Assembly (NCBI RefSeq): GCF_000515235.1
Contig: NZ_KI911558.1
Span: forward strand, 2,021,466 to 2,085,465
Source: Synechococcus sp. CC9616
Lineage (GTDB): Bacteria > Cyanobacteriota > Cyanobacteriia > PCC-6307 > Cyanobiaceae
DNA length: 64,000 nucleotides
Reading direction: 5' to 3'
The translations under genes were made by a program, and so were the position numbers. Each line of letters opens with the position of its first letter. Position 1 is the stretch's first letter. The notes under the pieces were generated by a model. That model saw only the letters and a list, made by a program, of their open reading frames with translations, was not told where the DNA came from and did no database searches. Below, in pieces: positions 9,316 to 19,696 of the stretch.

Positions 9316-11667
9316 TTGTCGGCAACACTGGATGCACGCGTTGTTTCAGCCTTGATCTCCCTTTCTGATTCCCCTGGATACGACCACGTGGCAGCGCTCA
9401 GGCAGGAAGGTCTGAAGCCACGGGATTGGGACGAGATCTGTCGACGATTGGGACGTGTGCCGAATCGGGTCGAGCTCGGCATGTTCGGCGTGATGTGGTC
9501 GGAGCATTGCTGTTATCGCAACTCCAGACCTCTGCTCAGGGGCTTTCCCACTGAGGGACCCCACATTTTGGTTGGACCTGGGGAAAACGCCGGTGTGGTG
9601 GATCTTGGTGACGGTCACCGTCTGGCGTTCAAGATTGAAAGTCACAATCATCCGTCTGCTGTGGAGCCGTTTCAGGGCGCTGCCACAGGCGTTGGAGGAA
9701 TCCTTCGGGACATCTTCACCATGGGCGCAAGGCCGATTGCGTTGCTCAACGCCCTGCGGTTCGGGCCGCTTGAGGATTCCGTCAATGTGGGTTTGATGGA
9801 GGGGGTGGTTGCCGGTATCGCCCATTACGGCAATTGCGTCGGGGTGCCAACGGTCGGCGGTGAGGTGGTTTTTGATCCGTCGTATTCCGGCAATCCATTG
9901 GTCAATGCCATGGCTCTTGGCCTGATGGAGACCGAGGAGATCGTTTGCTCTGGTGCGGCGGGTCTGGCCAATCCCGTCGTATACGTCGGCAGCACCACCG
10001 GCCGCGATGGGATGGGGGGAGCCAGTTTTGCCAGTGCTGAACTCAGTGCTGATTCCCTGGATGATCGTCCTGCGGTGCAGGTTGGTGATCCTTTCCTTGA
10101 GAAAGGTTTGATCGAGGCCTGTCTGGAGGCTTTTGACACCGGTGATGTGGTGGCAGCTCAGGACATGGGTGCTGCTGGTCTCACCTGCAGCTGTTCAGAG
10201 ATGGCAGCCAAGGGTGGAATCGGGATTGAGTTGGATCTGGATCGGGTGCCAGCCAGAGAGGAGGGGATGACTCCTTATGAGTTTCTGCTGTCTGAATCGC
10301 AGGAACGCATGTTGTTTGTGGTGAAGGCCGGTCGTGAGGATCGATTGATGGAGCGTTTCCGACGATGGGGCCTCCAGGCTGCTGTGGTCGGTCGGGTGCT
10401 CGAGGAGCCACTGGTGCGGGTGTTGCATCACGGAGTTGTGGCCGCAGAGGTGCCTGCGACTGCTCTGGCGGATGACACCCCGATCCAACAACACGATCTG
10501 CTGGATCAGCCGCCAGAGGACCTTCAGGCGCTTTGGCGCTGGCGGGAGGAGGAGTTATCTGATGTGACTGATCCTGGAGATCTGTTGATGCGGTTGCTGG
10601 ATGACCCCACCATTGCCAGCAAACGCTGGGTCTATCGGCAGTATGACCAGCAGGTTCTGGCCAACACCGTGATGTCGTCCGGTGCTGGTGATGCGGCCGT
10701 CGTCCGCTTGCGCCCCCAGAACTCAATGGAGAAGGAGTCACGTGGTGTTGCTGCCACGGTGGATTGTCCCAATCGTTGGGTCGCCCTCGATCCCGAGAGA
10801 GGGGCGATGGCCGCCGTGGCAGAGGCCGCACGCAACCTCAGTTGCGTAGGTGCAGAGCCACTGGCGATCACGAACAACCTGAACTTCCCTTCACCGGAGA
10901 CGTCGCAGGGTTACTGGCAGCTCGCCATGGCTTGCCGTGGCATTGCTCAAGCCTGTCGAGAGCTCGACACGCCAGTGACGGGCGGAAACGTGTCCCTCTA
11001 CAACGAAACCAGACGCGACGACGGCACCGTCCAGCCGATTCATCCCACACCCGTGATCGGCATGGTGGGACTCGTTGATGACGTCAGCAGGGCGATTGGT
11101 CTCGGCTGGCGTCAGGCGGGTGATCCGATCGTTTTGCTTGGGGTTCCTTTGGATGATCAGGGAGATCCCCGGTTGGGTCTGTCTGGCAGCAGCTATCAGC
11201 AGTTGGTTGCTGGTCGGCTGGCTGGGCGTCCTCCCATCGTCGATCTGTCGCTTGAACGTGCGGTTCAGGCTTTGCTTCGTCAGGCCATTGCTGAAGGCCT
11301 TTTGGCGTCCTCCCACGACAGCAGCGACGGCGGTTTAGCTGTGGCGCTTGCCGAGTGCTGCATCACCTCGGGACTTGGAGCTGAACTGTTGGTCCAGGAT
11401 CAACCATCGCGTCTTGATCGAGCCCTGTTCGGGGAAGGGGGGGCTCGCGTCGTGGTGTCGGTGAAGTTGGAACAGATGGAGGGCTGGCAGAGCCTGATCC
11501 AGCGTCATCCGGATGTTCCCCTCCAAGCGCTTGGACGTGTGGTCGATCAACCGAGCTTGCGCTTTGACCTTGCAGGACAAAGGGTTCTGAACGGGACGAT
11601 TCAAGCCCTGCAAAAGGTTCACGAAGAGGCTTTGCCTCGACGTCTCAGGCGTGATGCAGAATCTTGA
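9316..11667 (+). CDS. purL: Phosphoribosylformylglycinamidine synthase subunit II
   Basis: ATP-dependent step 4 of purine synthesis, turning FGAR into FGAM with glutamine-derived ammonia. At 783 residues it is the small PurL form that works with separate PurS and PurQ subunits. Recognisable blocks are [38 protein letters not shown] and, in the second half, [10 protein letters not shown] and [18 protein letters not shown]. The upstream-most usable start is the TTG at 9316; a TTG at 9352 is an alternative. The 3' end overlaps purF by 17 bases, indicating coupled translation of two purine genes. Confidence 0.96.
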   Translation: MSATLDARVVSALISLSDSPGYDHVAALRQEGLKPRDWDEICRRLGRVPNRVELGMFGVMWSEHCCYRNSRPLLRGFPTEGPHILVGPGENAGVVDLGDGHRLAFKIESHNHPSAVEPFQGAATGVGGILRDIFTMGARPIALLNALRFGPLEDSVNVGLMEGVVAGIAHYGNCVGVPTVGGEVVFDPSYSGNPLVNAMALGLMETEEIVCSGAAGLANPVVYVGSTTGRDGMGGASFASAELSADSLDDRPAVQVGDPFLEKGLIEACLEAFDTGDVVAAQDMGAAGLTCSCSEMAAKGGIGIELDLDRVPAREEGMTPYEFLLSESQERMLFVVKAGREDRLMERFRRWGLQAAVVGRVLEEPLVRVLHHGVVAAEVPATALADDTPIQQHDLLDQPPEDLQALWRWREEELSDVTDPGDLLMRLLDDPTIASKRWVYRQYDQQVLANTVMSSGAGDAAVVRLRPQNSMEKESRGVAATVDCPNRWVALDPERGAMAAVAEAARNLSCVGAEPLAITNNLNFPSPETSQGYWQLAMACRGIAQACRELDTPVTGGNVSLYNETRRDDGTVQPIHPTPVIGMVGLVDDVSRAIGLGWRQAGDPIVLLGVPLDDQGDPRLGLSGSSYQQLVAGRLAGRPPIVDLSLERAVQALLRQAIAEGLLASSHDSSDGGLAVALAECCITSGLGAELLVQDQPSRLDRALFGEGGARVVVSVKLEQMEGWQSLIQRHPDVPLQALGRVVDQPSLRFDLAGQRVLNGTIQALQKVHEEALPRRLRRDAES

Positions 11668-13153
11668 GCCCAGTGTGAAGTCGAGGCGCCCTGTGCAGCT
11701 GCTTGAGGCCGAGCGTCCCGACCGCATGGAAGAGGCCTGCGGAGTTTTTGCTGTTCTCGCCGCGGAGCAGCCCGTTGCGAATCTCGCCTATTTCGGCCTC
11801 TATGCCTTGCAGCATCGCGGTCAGGAATCCGCTGGCATCGCGGTGTTCAACGAAGGCAATGTCTGTCTTCACAAGGACATGGGTCTGGTCAGCCAGGTGT
11901 TCGATCAGGACGTTTTGGCCCGTATGCCGGGTGATCTCGCGATCGGCCACAACCGTTATTCGACAACGGGCAGCAGTCGTGTCTGCAATGCCCAGCCCGT
12001 GGTTCTGATGACCCGTCTGGGAGCCTTCGCTTTGGCTCACAACGGCAATCTTGTCAATGCCGCGGAACTTCGCAGGGCCGTTGACGATGGTCAGGTGGAA
12101 TTCACGTCCACCACTGATTCAGAACTGATTGCTTTTGCCATTCAGCAGGCCGTTGAACGCGGCCTGGACTGGTCATTGGCGATCAGTGCCGCGCTCGAGC
12201 TCTGCAGGGGTGCCTTCAGCCTGGTGATCGGCACGCCCATCGGCTTGTTTGCTGTCAGAGATGGTCACGGCATCAGGCCTCTGGTGTTCGGGCGATTGGG
12301 TGATCCCGAGTTCGGGCACTGGGTCGTGAGCAGCGAGAGTTGTGGATTGGAGATCATCGGTGCCCAGTACGTCGATGACGTGCTTCCCGGTGAGCTGGTT
12401 CTGTTTCAAGAGGGCAGTCAGGAGCCGTCCCGACGGCGGTGGACTGAGCAACCCAATCGACTGTGTGTGTTCGAGATGATTTATTTCTCGCGACCCGACA
12501 GTCGTTTTTTTGGAGAATCTCTTTACAGCTATCGCCAGAGAATTGGTCAGACCCTCGCCAGGGAATCCGCTGTCGATGCCGATCTTGTGATCGGAGTGCC
12601 CGATTCCGGTATTCCTGCAGCCATCGGTTTTTCTCAGGTCAGCGGCATTCCTTATGCCGATGGCTTGATCAAGAACCGTTATGTGGGTCGCACGTTCATC
12701 CAGCCGACTCAGGCGATGCGGGAGGCAGGAATTCGCGTCAAGCTCAATCCACTGCCGGATGTCCTTTCTGGTAAACGCATTGTGGTGATTGACGATTCCA
12801 TCGTGCGCGGAACGACGAGCCGTAAGCTCGTTGTGGCTCTCAGAGAAGCAGGAGCCACGGAAGTGCACATGCGGATCAGCTCCCCGCCAGTCACCCATCC
12901 TTGTTTTTACGGAATTGACACCGATACCCAGGACCAACTGATCGCTGCCCGTTTGACGCTGAAGGAAATCGAAGAACAGCTCAAGGTTGATTCACTCGCG
13001 TATCTCAGCAAGGAGGGGATGGTTGAAGCAGCGAAGGCGGACTCCGGTCACTTCTGCACGGCTTGCTTTGACGGCGACTATCCGATTCCCATGGATCAGG
13101 AGGTTCTGTCCAGCAAATTGATGCTGGAACCTTCGGGAATCGCTGCCGGCTAG
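11651..13153 (+). CDS. purF: Amidophosphoribosyltransferase (glutamine PRPP amidotransferase)
   Basis: First committed enzyme of purine synthesis. The N-terminal nucleophile Cys follows a short propeptide in [11 protein letters not shown] (Cys near residue 30), as in self-processing PurF. The glutaminase half carries [13 protein letters not shown] and GHNRYSTTG; the phosphoribosyltransferase half carries the PRPP loop [13 protein letters not shown]. Cysteines in HPCFYG and [12 protein letters not shown] fit the iron-sulfur ligands of the Bacillus-type enzyme. GTG 11651 or the adjacent ATG 11654 may be used; both lie inside the end of purL. It ends 7 bases from the convergent gyrA-like gene. 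Confidence 0.96.
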   Translation: MMQNLEPSVKSRRPVQLLEAERPDRMEEACGVFAVLAAEQPVANLAYFGLYALQHRGQESAGIAVFNEGNVCLHKDMGLVSQVFDQDVLARMPGDLAIGHNRYSTTGSSRVCNAQPVVLMTRLGAFALAHNGNLVNAAELRRAVDDGQVEFTSTTDSELIAFAIQQAVERGLDWSLAISAALELCRGAFSLVIGTPIGLFAVRDGHGIRPLVFGRLGDPEFGHWVVSSESCGLEIIGAQYVDDVLPGELVLFQEGSQEPSRRRWTEQPNRLCVFEMIYFSRPDSRFFGESLYSYRQRIGQTLARESAVDADLVIGVPDSGIPAAIGFSQVSGIPYADGLIKNRYVGRTFIQPTQAMREAGIRVKLNPLPDVLSGKRIVVIDDSIVRGTTSRKLVVALREAGATEVHMRISSPPVTHPCFYGIDTDTQDQLIAARLTLKEIEEQLKVDSLAYLSKEGMVEAAKADSGHFCTACFDGDYPIPMDQEVLSSKLMLEPSGIAAG

Positions 13154-13160
13154 CGGTTCG

Positions 13161-15638
13161 TTAGCTCCGAGACTTGTCCTGGATCAGGGGAATCAGTTCC
13201 AGGAGAGTTTCATCGGAACTGAGATCCAACTGTTCGAAACTGGCTTCACCAGGTTTGCCGCATGCAAAGTCTCGGGCATCCAATCGCCCATGTCGTTTGC
13301 GACTGGTGATCAGTCCGACGAGATCGTCACCGCTGCAGAGCGCCTGGATCCTGTCGTTGTCGTGTTCAAGATGCACCGCAATCTCCCCCAGATCCCCCCG
13401 CTGGCAGAGACGCAGCTGGGATGCATCGATGCGAGTGATCCGCCCCTGAGCGGTTGCCACAAGGATTGTGTTGGTTGCCATCAGGCTGATGGCGCCTGCG
13501 ATCCGTTCTCCCGGGAACAGTCGCATCGTCATGGGTCCCTGAGCCAGACGCCCCATGAGAGGTAAACAGTCTTCCTGAACGGGAAGTTTGATGATTCGAC
13601 CGATGTCACTCACCAGTGCCAGATCCGAACCGGTTCGGCAGATCACGGCAGCGCGAAGACTGATGCCGTCCTTGAGCTTCACCACACTCGTTGCCCGTCC
13701 AGATAGATCCAGGACCTCGCTCAAGGGAAGCCGTTTGAATCGTCCATCGATGCTCAGCAATCCGAGGCTGAGATCAGAACAATCTCCCTGAGGGAGGGGT
13801 TCGATTGCGATCACTGGATCCCCTTCAAGACCTGTGGGGAGGAAACGCTCGAGTACGCCCGGTTGTTGACCAGCAAATTCCCAACGCACCGTTGCCACTC
13901 GGCCTCCAGCGCTGATTGCCAGCAACCTCGGAGGGGGTTCGATCGGCAGGATTAGACGCGCCGGTGAGGGTTCATCACCAAGTGGACTCGCCTCGTTGAT
14001 GTGAAGCCGTCCGAGCACCTGGGGAGAGATCACCTTCACCTGACCGTCGGCCTGAATCAGCAGACGAGCATCTCCCGGTAACGCAGCGAGGGCCTGTTGT
14101 CTCAGCAGTTCCGTATTGGGTCGTTGGCTGGCGGCCCGCTCGGCCATCAATTCATCACCCCCTTCCACAAGCCGTGTGCGGCGTGGTGTGGCGAAGCGTT
14201 TTTTCAGTTCTTTCAGCTCGTCCACCAGAGCGTTCAGAAGCTGATCTCTGTTCTCCAGAAGCAATTTCAGACGCTCCCGTTCCTGACGCAGATCCTCAAG
14301 TTCCTTGCGGAGGCTCTCCTGCTCCAATCCCGTGAGCCGACGCAACGGCATGGCCAGTACCGCGTCTGCCTGACGTTCCGAGAGATCGAGACGCACCATC
14401 AGGCTGGCTCTGGCGGAAGCGGCATCTGCCGCTTCCTGAATCATGCTGATCACCTGTTGCAGGTTGTTCAAGGCGGTGATCAGGCCTGCAACCACCTCGA
14501 GGCGATCCTCCGTCTTACGCAGCGCGTGGCTGGTGCGTCGAATCAGGGTCAGTTCTCGATAGTCGAGAAACGTTTGGAGCAGCTGACGCAGGGAAAGCTG
14601 CTGTGGCTGGCCATTGACGAGGGCGAGGAGGATGGCTCCGAAGTTGCTCTGCAGGGCCGTGCGTCGTTGCAGATCTGCGAGAACTTTTTCCGGGTTTCCG
14701 TCTCTGCGGAGCTCCACCACGACGCGCATTCCTTCGCGGTCGCTTTCGTCTCGGATATCAGCAATGCCGCCGATTTTTCCGTCGTTCACGAGCTCGGCCA
14801 GTTTTTCGATCCAACCGGCTTTGCTCAATTGATAGGGCAGTTCGGTGATCACCACGGCGTTGCGCTTATGGCGGCCCTTGCCGGGTTGCACTTCTTCGAT
14901 GTGCGCCACACCCCGCATCGGAATGCTGCCGCGGCCTCGCAGGTAGGTGTCACGCAGGCCACTGCTCAGCAGGACTTCGCCTCCTGTCGGAAAATCCGGT
15001 CCAGGGATCAACTCCAGCAGCCGTTCGTCACTGATGGCGGGCTTGCGGATCAGGGCGATCAGGCCATCGACCACCTCTCCAAGGTTGTGGGGAGGGATGC
15101 TCGTGGCCATGCCGACGGCGATTCCTGAACAACCGTTGAGCAGCAGAAAGGGGAGTTGCGCCGGAAGCACCGTGGGTTCCTGCTGGGAACCATCGAAGTT
15201 CGGAGCGAAATCGACCGTGTCGTCGCCGATTTCGTCCAGGAGGGCCTGGTGGGCGATCGGAGCCAGTCGCGTTTCGGTGTACCGCATGGCAGCCGGTGGA
15301 TCGTCGTCGACCGAGCCGAAGTTGCCGTGTCCATCCAGCAGAGGGTGACGGCTGGAGAAGGTCTGAACCAGGCGCACCAGAGCGTCATAAACAGCCTGGT
15401 CGCCATGGGGATGGTATTTGCCCAGAACATCCCCGACGACACGGGCGCACTTGCGGTAGGGGCGATCCGGGGTGAGTCCGAGCTCCTGCATCGCAAACAG
15501 GATCCTGCGTTGAACAGGTTTCAACCCATCGCGAGCATCAGGAAGTGCCCGACCCACGATCACGCTCATGGCGTACTCGAGGTAGGAGCGCTGCATCTCC
15601 TGATGCAGGGCGATCGGTTGGACGCGCTCCTCAGCCAT
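13161..15638 (-). CDS. gyrA: Type IIA DNA topoisomerase subunit A (GyrA/ParC family)
   Basis: Breakage-reunion subunit of a gyrase or topoisomerase IV, 825 residues. The active-site Tyr is in [10 protein letters not shown] near residue 121, preceded by the conserved [16 protein letters not shown] helix. The C-terminal third has beta-pinwheel-like repeats. I could not find a canonical GyrA box (QRRGGKG-like) in the first blade; the closest match is CQRGDLG near the end. This may therefore be the ParC-like paralogue rather than the wrapping gyrase, and the symbol is provisional. The ATG at 15638 is clear. The gene is convergent with purF (7-base gap) and upstream of nothing on its own strand. 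Confidence 0.85.
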   Translation of the reverse strand: MAEERVQPIALHQEMQRSYLEYAMSVIVGRALPDARDGLKPVQRRILFAMQELGLTPDRPYRKCARVVGDVLGKYHPHGDQAVYDALVRLVQTFSSRHPLLDGHGNFGSVDDDPPAAMRYTETRLAPIAHQALLDEIGDDTVDFAPNFDGSQQEPTVLPAQLPFLLLNGCSGIAVGMATSIPPHNLGEVVDGLIALIRKPAISDERLLELIPGPDFPTGGEVLLSSGLRDTYLRGRGSIPMRGVAHIEEVQPGKGRHKRNAVVITELPYQLSKAGWIEKLAELVNDGKIGGIADIRDESDREGMRVVVELRRDGNPEKVLADLQRRTALQSNFGAILLALVNGQPQQLSLRQLLQTFLDYRELTLIRRTSHALRKTEDRLEVVAGLITALNNLQQVISMIQEAADAASARASLMVRLDLSERQADAVLAMPLRRLTGLEQESLRKELEDLRQERERLKLLLENRDQLLNALVDELKELKKRFATPRRTRLVEGGDELMAERAASQRPNTELLRQQALAALPGDARLLIQADGQVKVISPQVLGRLHINEASPLGDEPSPARLILPIEPPPRLLAISAGGRVATVRWEFAGQQPGVLERFLPTGLEGDPVIAIEPLPQGDCSDLSLGLLSIDGRFKRLPLSEVLDLSGRATSVVKLKDGISLRAAVICRTGSDLALVSDIGRIIKLPVQEDCLPLMGRLAQGPMTMRLFPGERIAGAISLMATNTILVATAQGRITRIDASQLRLCQRGDLGEIAVHLEHDNDRIQALCSGDDLVGLITSRKRHGRLDARDFACGKPGEASFEQLDLSSDETLLELIPLIQDKSRS

Positions 15639-15683
15639 TGCGTCCGCTGAATCGAGTGCGGAAGGCGCTCAGCCTACAGATGG

Positions 15684-16577
15684 TCAGGAGCGTTTTTTCC
15701 ATGTCGCATTGGCTCTCGCCCGTTCGACGGTGTCCGCCAATTCTTCATCCGCCATCAGCTGAGCAGCAGCGGCACGGATCTTTGTACCCCAAAGCTGTTC
15801 CTCCTGATGGGGAGCCAGCACATAATTCGGTTCCTTCGCCAAGGAGGTCTTCGCCAGGCGGAGGGCCTCGTCTCGATTGCGGTCTTGCCGATAAAGGGCA
15901 GCAGCCAGAGCCAGCATCGGTTCGGGATTGTCTTCGATGCTGAGCACCTTCCGCCAGCGTCGAATCGCCTCCTCGCGATTGCCCAACTGATAAAGCACAA
16001 GGGCTTGGTTATTCAGGGCTTCCCAGAAATCCGGTTTGAGTGCTGTGGCCTTTTCAAAAGCCTGCAAGGCCATCTTCAGTTCCTCCTGCATGATCCGGGC
16101 GTTGCCGAGATCGAAATAGGCAGCGGAATTGTTGGAATCGAGCTGCAAGCCTCGGTTCAACAGGCTGATCGCCTCGTCCGGACGATCGGAACGCAAAGCA
16201 ATCGCAGCTTCAGCAAACCAAAGTCCTGCTTTGTCGGGGTTGAGGCTTTTCGCTTTTGCGAGCGACACGCTGGCAGCATCCAGCTGTTCACTGCGAAGTT
16301 GGGCTTCCGCCAGCACCGACCAGAGACGTTCGTCGTCGGGGTGAAGGCGCACAGCGAGGGCTGCGAGTTGTGCGGCTTCCCGTGGCTGGCCGAGTTGCAG
16401 CAGTTGCGCTGCGGTGCGTCCGATGCCGAGAGATGACCCTTTCAGCTCCTCTTCTGATGGCAGGTAGACGTAGGGAACCAGAGCTTCAGCCGGCAGGCTC
16501 CAACCGATCAAGCCAACACCGAGAAGCGCTGCAGCTAGTCCTCCGAAGGCTGATTGACGGTTTCGGCGTTGAGCCAT
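15684..16577 (-). CDS. TPR-repeat protein with N-terminal signal/anchor
   Basis: This 297-residue protein starts at ATG 16577 (MAQRRNRQSAFGG), followed by a hydrophobic segment and an Ala-x-Ala-like site (PAEA), so it is exported or anchored by its N-terminus. Five or more tetratricopeptide repeats follow, for example AAYFDLGNARIMQEELKMAL and ALNNQALVLYQLGNREEAIR. The frame is open further upstream to 16706, but that would overlap queG. TPRs bind proteins; the partner is unknown. The TPR start lies 31 bases downstream of the queG stop on the same strand. Confidence 0.86.
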   Translation of the reverse strand: MAQRRNRQSAFGGLAAALLGVGLIGWSLPAEALVPYVYLPSEEELKGSSLGIGRTAAQLLQLGQPREAAQLAALAVRLHPDDERLWSVLAEAQLRSEQLDAASVSLAKAKSLNPDKAGLWFAEAAIALRSDRPDEAISLLNRGLQLDSNNSAAYFDLGNARIMQEELKMALQAFEKATALKPDFWEALNNQALVLYQLGNREEAIRRWRKVLSIEDNPEPMLALAAALYRQDRNRDEALRLAKTSLAKEPNYVLAPHQEEQLWGTKIRAAAAQLMADEELADTVERARANATWKKRS

Positions 16578-16608
16578 GGGTGCCAGACATTGCTCAAAGA
16601 GTAGGGGG

Positions 16609-17559
16609 CTAATCCATCTGTGCCGCTCTTGCATTTCTCCGCCACATCCAGGGCTTGATCCGTCGCAATGCTGAACTTCGCAGTCGCTGATCCCAGGTGG
16701 CGTCATCCCAGCTGAGAGCTTGCTGTCGGGTCAGCTGAAGCAGCCAGGGCCTCGGTTGCAGATCGGCTTCCCTTGTCTGCGGCAGGTCGCGGTGATTCCA
16801 GGGACAGACGTCCTGGCAGATGTCGCAGCCAGCGACCCAGGCTCCGAGGGAATCCTCGATCGCCGGGGGCAGCTGAGGGTTGCGATTTTCGATCGTGTGG
16901 TACGCCAGGCAGCGGGTGGCATCCACCACAAACGGTTCCCGGATCGCGTCTGTGGGGCAGGCTTCCATGCACGCTGTGCAGCGTCCGCAGAGACTGCGCG
17001 ATGGTTCATCCGCCTGCAGTCGCTCCGTGATCAGCAGATGTCCCAGAACCATCCATGAGCCTTGAGCGCTGTTGATCAGATTGCTGTGCTTTCCAATCCA
17101 ACCCAGTCCTGCCTCTTCCGCCCAGGCCTTGTCGAGCAGCGGGGCGGAGTCAACGCAGACCCGCCATCGGATGTCCGGGCATTGCTCTGAGAGCCAGCGC
17201 CCAACCCGTCGTAACCGTTGGTCGACCACACGGTGGTAATCGCGACCCCAGGCGTAGCGAGCGATCTTGAGATATCCGGGCTGTATTTGCTGATCGACGT
17301 AATAGTTGAGTCCAACGGCCAGCACGCTTCTGGCTCCATCCAGAAGCTGTGCGGCGTTCTGTCGTCGCGGGGCAGCCATCCAGGCCATGTCCGCTGCATG
17401 GCCTTGGTTCAACCAGCGTTGCAAGGCTTCGGTGCGCATCTGCAGTCGCCTGCTCCCCGGCAGGTTTGCGATTCCAACCGGCGCAAAACCCTCCTCACGA
17501 GCGCGTGCTTTCAGGGCGGCGCTCAGGTTCTTGGAGGAGCTTGGATCAACGTCGGCCAT
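16609..17559 (-). CDS. queG: Epoxyqueuosine reductase
   Basis: Cobalamin- and iron-sulfur-dependent enzyme for the last step of queuosine synthesis, reducing epoxyqueuosine in tRNA. Two ferredoxin-like 4Fe-4S motifs are visible: CGRCTACMEACPTDA and CDICQDVCPWN. The catalytic-domain block AEEAGLGWIGKHSNLI is also present. I use the ATG at 17559 (MADVDPSSSK), giving 316 residues. The open frame runs on to 18102 but those residues are antisense to the next gene and look non-coding. It is divergent from the HpsJ-like gene at 17596. Confidence 0.94.
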   Translation of the reverse strand: MADVDPSSSKNLSAALKARAREEGFAPVGIANLPGSRRLQMRTEALQRWLNQGHAADMAWMAAPRRQNAAQLLDGARSVLAVGLNYYVDQQIQPGYLKIARYAWGRDYHRVVDQRLRRVGRWLSEQCPDIRWRVCVDSAPLLDKAWAEEAGLGWIGKHSNLINSAQGSWMVLGHLLITERLQADEPSRSLCGRCTACMEACPTDAIREPFVVDATRCLAYHTIENRNPQLPPAIEDSLGAWVAGCDICQDVCPWNHRDLPQTREADLQPRPWLLQLTRQQALSWDDATWDQRLRSSALRRIKPWMWRRNARAAQMD

Positions 17560-17595
17560 CGACCTTAAAGTTGAGCGCTTTTTTGGCATCTTCAC

Positions 17596-18258
17596 GTGAC
17601 CGCAACCGATATGGGACGCACTGCAAACGGACGTTTCGCTCCCGTGCTCCGCTGGCTCGGCCTCACCATGGTGGTGGTTCTTCTGCTTCAGATGGCTGCC
17701 GTGCTCACGGGGGTTGACTGGAGCGACGAAACCAGGCGCCCGCAGGTGATCGGACCGCTGGTGGCGATTGCGCCAATGGGTTTCATGGGTCTCCTGATCG
17801 CGTTGATCGGCTCCCGGTTGGATCTTCCGGAGCAGCGCCTGACACCCCTGCGCTGGGTTGTCTGTGTGCTGTCTGCCGTTTTGGCGATCGGGATGTTGAC
17901 AGCTGTTCCCCTGTCCCTTTCTTCTGATGGATCCGACGGTCCTGCTGCACAGCGGATCGACCAGGGCCGCAAGGCACTTGAAGAAGCTCGAACCATCCGT
18001 AAGGACGACAAGCAGGTTGCGGCGGTTGGGGAACAACTCGCCCAGGCAGGTCAGCTCGCAGCTGATGCCACAGCTGAGGACAAAAAGCGGGCAGCTGAAC
18101 AAATGATCGATATGCAGATCGCTCAGATGGATGAACAGCTCAAATCACTGGAGACGCAGCAGAGTCGGGCGGCCAGTCAAAGGCTGATTGGTGGAACCGG
18201 GAGTGCCGTGGTGCTGGCGATTGCCTTCGTTCTGCTGGCGCTATGCGCGGTTCTCTGA
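17596..18258 (+). CDS. HpsJ-like membrane protein with coiled coil
   Basis: This 220-residue protein has three hydrophobic helices in the first half (about 18-40, 47-68, 84-106), a charged coiled-coil region rich in Gln, Glu and Ala (about 115-180) and a C-terminal hydrophobic helix. The layout resembles the cyanobacterial HpsJ family linked to polysaccharide secretion and hormogonium function in Nostoc. No other hps or exosortase genes are nearby, so the functional link is weak. The GTG at 17596 is used; ATG 17611 is an alternative. Confidence 0.62.
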   Translation: MTATDMGRTANGRFAPVLRWLGLTMVVVLLLQMAAVLTGVDWSDETRRPQVIGPLVAIAPMGFMGLLIALIGSRLDLPEQRLTPLRWVVCVLSAVLAIGMLTAVPLSLSSDGSDGPAAQRIDQGRKALEEARTIRKDDKQVAAVGEQLAQAGQLAADATAEDKKRAAEQMIDMQIAQMDEQLKSLETQQSRAASQRLIGGTGSAVVLAIAFVLLALCAVL

Positions 18259-18281
18259 TCGATTGGCGCCGGGCGCTGGTT

Positions 18282-18297
18282 AGGTTGGTTCCAACCT
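18282..18297. repeat. Short inverted repeat between HpsJ-like gene and DUF502 gene
   Basis: Seven-base arms AGGTTGG and CCAACCT are separated by TT. It lies 25 bases before the TTG start of the DUF502 gene. It has no T-run, so it is not a rho-independent terminator. It could be an operator half-site pair or a chance palindrome. Confidence 0.3.
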
Positions 18298-18321
18298 TCC
18301 GACTCAGGGCTCAGAAGCTCC

Positions 18322-19056
18322 TTGGTCCAGTCCACTCCCAGACCTGATCTGCCGCTGACAGCGAGGCTTCAGCAGGATCTCAAGAATGATCTGATCGCAG
18401 GCTTGCTGGTGGTGATCCCACTGGCAACCACGATCTGGCTGTCGACCATCGTCAGTCGTTTTGTGTTGGCGTTTCTCACGTCGATACCCAAGCAGTTCAA
18501 CCCATTCATCACTCTCAATCCTCTGCTTCAGGATCTGATCAACCTGGCGCTGGGACTGACGGTTCCACTGATGGGGATCCTTCTGATCGGGTTGATGGCT
18601 CGCAACATTGTCGGACGTTGGTTGCTTGAGTTCGGCGAAGGCACGTTGAGTCGGATTCCTCTCGCTGGTTCGGTCTACAAAACCCTTAAGCAGTTGTTGG
18701 AGACCGTTCTGCGCGACAACACCAGTCGTTTCAGGCGGGTGGTGCTTGTGGAATACCCGAGAGAGGGGCTGTTCAGCGTCGGGTTCGTCACCGGTCAGGT
18801 GGGTCCATCTCTGCAATCCGATCTCAACGATCCTCTTCTCAGCGTCTTCATTCCAACCGCACCGAACCCCACCACCGGTTGGTACACGCTGGTTCCGGAA
18901 CAGTCCGTTCGAGAACTCGATATTTCCGTTGAGGAAGCCTTCCGAACGATCATTTCAGCCGGCATCGTCAATCCCGATGAACGGGAAGCACCGGTGAATC
19001 GCAGTTTTTCAAGCCTGATCGCCCAGCTGCGTTCCTCCGTCTCTCCAACAACCTGA
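18322..19056 (+). CDS. DUF502 family membrane protein
   Basis: This 244-residue protein has two strong hydrophobic segments (about 24-48 and 70-95) and then a soluble C-terminal domain with FSVGFVTGQ and SVFIPTAPNPTTGWYTLVP, the hallmark region of DUF502 proteins found in bacteria, plastids and plants (COV/LCV-like). The function is unknown; the plant relatives act in membrane or vascular patterning contexts. The start is a TTG at 18322, and no in-frame ATG suits the conserved N-terminus. Only 4 bases separate it from nusB, so the DUF502-nusB-ftsY series is probably one operon. Confidence 0.88.
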   Translation: MVQSTPRPDLPLTARLQQDLKNDLIAGLLVVIPLATTIWLSTIVSRFVLAFLTSIPKQFNPFITLNPLLQDLINLALGLTVPLMGILLIGLMARNIVGRWLLEFGEGTLSRIPLAGSVYKTLKQLLETVLRDNTSRFRRVVLVEYPREGLFSVGFVTGQVGPSLQSDLNDPLLSVFIPTAPNPTTGWYTLVPEQSVRELDISVEEAFRTIISAGIVNPDEREAPVNRSFSSLIAQLRSSVSPTT

Positions 19057-19060
19057 TCCG

Positions 19061-19696
19061 ATGCAGTCCAGATCGTTGTCTCGTGAGCTGGCCTTGTTGC
19101 TTCTTGGCCAGGTATCTGATCAGAGCAAGTCGGCTGATCGTCATCCAGCGATGGAGAACCTGCTTCAGAAAGCACTCGACAGCCTGATGCAGCACTGGCG
19201 GGAATCTCTTGATGGCAGTGCCGCTGAGCTTGAGCAAGCGCAGCAAGCTCTTCTGGACAGTGAACTTCAGGAGGGCGGTGGATCAACCCTCGATTCGGCC
19301 CGGTCCCATCTGCGTGCATCGCTGAGCGCCTCGGAGCAAGTCCTTAATGGACTGTCAGCCTCAATGGAGTTGCCCCGTTTGCTCCTACTCGGCGATCAAG
19401 ACCAGATTCGGCGTTCCGCCCTGAAGCGCGTTCAATTGGTTTTGGAACAGCGGTCCAGCATCGATTCACGTCTCGACTCGGTTATGGAGGGATGGCGTCT
19501 CTCCCGGTTACCGAGAATCGATCGCGACATTCTGCGGCTGGCTGTTGTGGATTTGATCGATCTCTCCACACCAGCACCGGTTGCATTCAATGAAGCTGTG
19601 GAACTTGCCAATCGCTACAGCGATGAACAGGGACGTCGCATGATCAACGGTGTTTTGAGGCGTTTCCACGACGCTGCAGCGACCACTCCGGCCTGA
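19061..19696 (+). CDS. nusB: Transcription antitermination factor NusB
   Basis: All-helical RNA-binding factor that, with NusE (S10), binds boxA RNA and allows antitermination on rRNA operons. The conserved C-terminal block is clear (RIDRDILRLAVVDL, then FNEAVELANRYSDEQGRRMI and NGVLRRF). At 211 residues it is longer than the 130-140 of E. coli NusB because of an N-terminal half with an inserted helical segment, as in other cyanobacteria. ATG 19061 is used. The stop overlaps the ftsY start by one base (TGATG). Confidence 0.92.
   Translation: MQSRSLSRELALLLLGQVSDQSKSADRHPAMENLLQKALDSLMQHWRESLDGSAAELEQAQQALLDSELQEGGGSTLDSARSHLRASLSASEQVLNGLSASMELPRLLLLGDQDQIRRSALKRVQLVLEQRSSIDSRLDSVMEGWRLSRLPRIDRDILRLAVVDLIDLSTPAPVAFNEAVELANRYSDEQGRRMINGVLRRFHDAAATTPA

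Noticed and set aside
14097-15128. 343-codon open frame on plus strand
   Set aside because: Antisense to the gyrA-like gene; no domain or start signal supports it.
17560-18102. Long N-terminal extension of QueG
   Set aside because: It is antisense to the HpsJ-like gene and has no similarity to the family; ATG 17559 fits better.
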